A DNA stretch of 16,073 nucleotides. Origin: DAOVDI01 sp965373045 (GTDB lineage Bacteria; Acidobacteriota; Aminicenantia; Aminicenantales; Aminicenantaceae). Shown here one piece after another: positions 14,957 to 16,073 of the stretch. Within the stretch, counting starts at the first letter, position 1. Each line of letters opens with the position of its first letter. Location of the stretch: contig CBDVEQ010000035.1 in assembly GCA_965373045.1 (NCBI GenBank), positions 1 through 16,073 on the forward strand, in the 5' to 3' direction. Below the pieces are notes generated by a model. It saw only the letters and a list, made by a program, of their open reading frames with translations. It was not told the origin of the DNA and did no database searches. The position numbers and the translations under genes are program-made.

Positions 14957-15655
14957 TTATCCTGCCTCTTGAATAATCTCAGTAGTCTTTCCGCTGCAGG
15001 CTTTGACACATACACCGCAGATGTACTGGTTGACTATGTGGCGGCGGCGGAATTCCCTCAACTTTTCGAAGCAGGCGATGTGGTCGAAATCCTCAGGCTT
15101 TTCCTTGATCGCCCCGGCCGGGCAAACATCTATGCAGCCCCTACACTTGCCGCAGTCCATTTTAATGGGCACATCAGCCTCAAGCGGCATATCGGTCAGA
15201 ATGGTCACAAGCCGGAATCTCGACCCCAGCCCGGGATTTACAAGCAGGTTGTTCCTCCCTATCCACCCTAATCCAGACAAGCGCCCTAACTCCTTGTGGG
15301 GCAAATGAGCTGTCTGTTTCTCCCAATCGAGGATCTGGGACGCAGCGACCGGAAGCGCTTTATAACCGCGCTCCTGGATGTATGACGAAACAATAAATGC
15401 CCCCCTGTCCAGAAAAAAATTGATCTGCCTGTAATGGTGGAAATAAAGAGGAGTGGGCTGGTCCTTGATATCGTCCAGCACAGAATCCAGAAGTTTTTTC
15501 CCCAGGGAAACGGCCCTGTCAAACTGTTTTACCGTATTTTCCTCTATAAGAAACTTCTTCCTGACTTCTGTGATGTCCACCACACCAAAAAGAGAAAATC
15601 CCTGCTCTTCTGTAAACTGCTTCAGCTCACGCCTGTTGTCAAACACTTTGCTCAT
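14957..15655 (-). CDS. QueG-like double [4Fe-4S] protein, short form
   Basis: 232 residues, no signal, cytoplasmic. The N-terminal half resembles the substrate/cofactor part of epoxyqueuosine reductase (SGLGWIGRNNLLVNPGLGSRF at 127-147, then LTDMPLEAD). A ferredoxin-like pair follows: Cys168, Cys171, Cys174 and Cys178-Pro make the first cluster, and Cys195, Cys213, Cys216 and Cys220 can make the second. True QueG proteins, which use cobalamin to reduce epoxyqueuosine in tRNA, are about 310-380 residues; this one lacks the C-terminal region and the N-terminus is shortened. It belongs to the shorter QueG-like iron-sulfur proteins common in anaerobes, with unknown substrate. No clear ribosome site precedes the ATG, so the exact start is less certain. 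It is upstream of the GerW pair on the same strand (64 bp apart). Confidence 0.82.
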   Translation of the reverse strand: MSKVFDNRRELKQFTEEQGFSLFGVVDITEVRKKFLIEENTVKQFDRAVSLGKKLLDSVLDDIKDQPTPLYFHHYRQINFFLDRGAFIVSSYIQERGYKALPVAASQILDWEKQTAHLPHKELGRLSGLGWIGRNNLLVNPGLGSRFRLVTILTDMPLEADVPIKMDCGKCRGCIDVCPAGAIKEKPEDFDHIACFEKLREFRRRHIVNQYICGVCVKACSGKTTEIIQEAG

Positions 15656-15778
15656 GAGGAATCAATGTATCGGAAAAAAATGGCAAAATCAAATCAGATG
15701 TCTATAAACCAAGGCTTTCGAATAACAAGGTAATTACAAACGGTTACAAACGGCGGCTCCGTGTGAATAATATTTCGA

Positions 15779-16073
15779 TCAATTAGAAAAATACCCAAGG
15801 CGGTGAATGACTTTATAATCCTTGTTTTTCACTTGGACCTTAATTCTTTTAAATTTCCCGTCTCCCGCATAATCCTTTGGGGAATAATAAATAAGGTAGT
15901 AATTCTCAGAAGCATACAATGCATTCTTAAACAATACGGCTGGATTGGCAGAGCTCTCTGCATAGCCTCCGGTAGCTCTGGCGATCTCCATAATAATGTT
16001 AAAGGTCTCTTGCGCATATTCTTCAAACCGGAGTCCTGGAACCGATATCATAGGAGTTGAAATATGCAGGAAA
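15779..16073 (-). CDS. C-terminus of a VWFA-related domain protein, 5' end missing
   Basis: The minus-strand frame is open to the right edge and ends at TGA (15779-15781); about 97 residues are visible. The segment NALYASENYYLIYYSPKDYAGDGKFKRIKVQVKNKDYKVIHRLGYFSN-like ending is characteristic of the VWFA-related proteins abundant in Acidobacteriota and Aminicenantes, in which a Y-Y-L-I-Y-Y-S-P strand follows the von Willebrand A fold, then D-G-x-F-[KR]-x-I-K-V and a final R-x-G-Y. The metal-binding motif of the A domain would lie outside the window. The in-frame ATG at 16049-16051 is internal, because the same frame and the family pattern (ATGGYAESS before it) continue upstream. Such proteins are usually exported; the role is unknown. 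Confidence 0.75.
   Translation of the reverse strand, partial: FLHISTPMISVPGLRFEEYAQETFNIIMEIARATGGYAESSANPAVLFKNALYASENYYLIYYSPKDYAGDGKFKRIKVQVKNKDYKVIHRLGYFSN

Noticed and set aside
1..16073. CRISPR array, tRNA, rRNA or transposase genes
   Set aside because: No regularly spaced repeats, no tRNA cloverleaf or rRNA signature, and no transposase-like protein were seen on either strand.

Overview
The window looks like chromosomal DNA from a heterotrophic Gram-negative bacterium with a large secreted or periplasmic proteome. Seven of the complete proteins carry an export signal: a Tat signal on the asparaginase, a probable lipoprotein signal on the small TPR protein, and Sec signals on two S9 peptidases, the DUF5107 protein and two GerW-like proteins; an eighth, the GyrI-like protein, also has a Sec signal. 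Tandem S9 peptidases, a DUF5107-TPR protein, a VWFA-related C-terminus and a GT-C type membrane glycosyltransferase resemble Acidobacteriota/Aminicenantes-type genomes. That placement is an inference; no rRNA or marker gene is present.

Layout. (a) 1-1322 (+): 3' part of a multi-spanning membrane glycosyltransferase-like protein, cut by the left edge. It overlaps by 7 bp, tail to tail, with (b) 1316-2383 (-), a Tat-exported glycosylasparaginase-family Ntn hydrolase. (c) 2384-2738: intergenic, with a relic resembling a histidine-kinase C-terminus, one copy of a dispersed repeat and a perfect hairpin of the REP type. (d) 2739-8552 (+): two consecutive exported S9 serine peptidases of different subfamilies (glutamyl-endopeptidase-like and DPP/acylaminoacyl-peptidase-like), then a cysteine-rich DUF1847 protein. 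(e) 8553-8981: the most unusual non-coding stretch. It holds a 255-bp element with imperfect terminal inverted repeats and a possible pseudoknot, a further copy of the element's end, three consensus DnaA boxes in 35 bp, and a good sigma-70 promoter. (f) 8982-13501 (+): a tightly packed set of three genes driven by that promoter: an exported GyrI-like ligand-binding protein, a TPR lipoprotein starting at GTG, and a 1063-residue DUF5107-TPR protein. (g) 13542-16073 (-): two adjacent exported GerW/YtfJ-like proteins (one fused to TPRs), a short QueG-like double [4Fe-4S] protein, and the C-terminus of a VWFA-related protein cut by the right edge.

How they may work together (inference): the asparaginase and the two S9 peptidases would give periplasmic breakdown of peptides, fitting a protein- or amino-acid-fermenting lifestyle. 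The GyrI-like/TPR/DUF5107 set looks like one envelope-associated unit of unknown function, possibly in carbohydrate handling. The GerW-like pair is a second unit of unknown role. No CRISPR array, tRNA, rRNA, transposase or prophage gene was seen.
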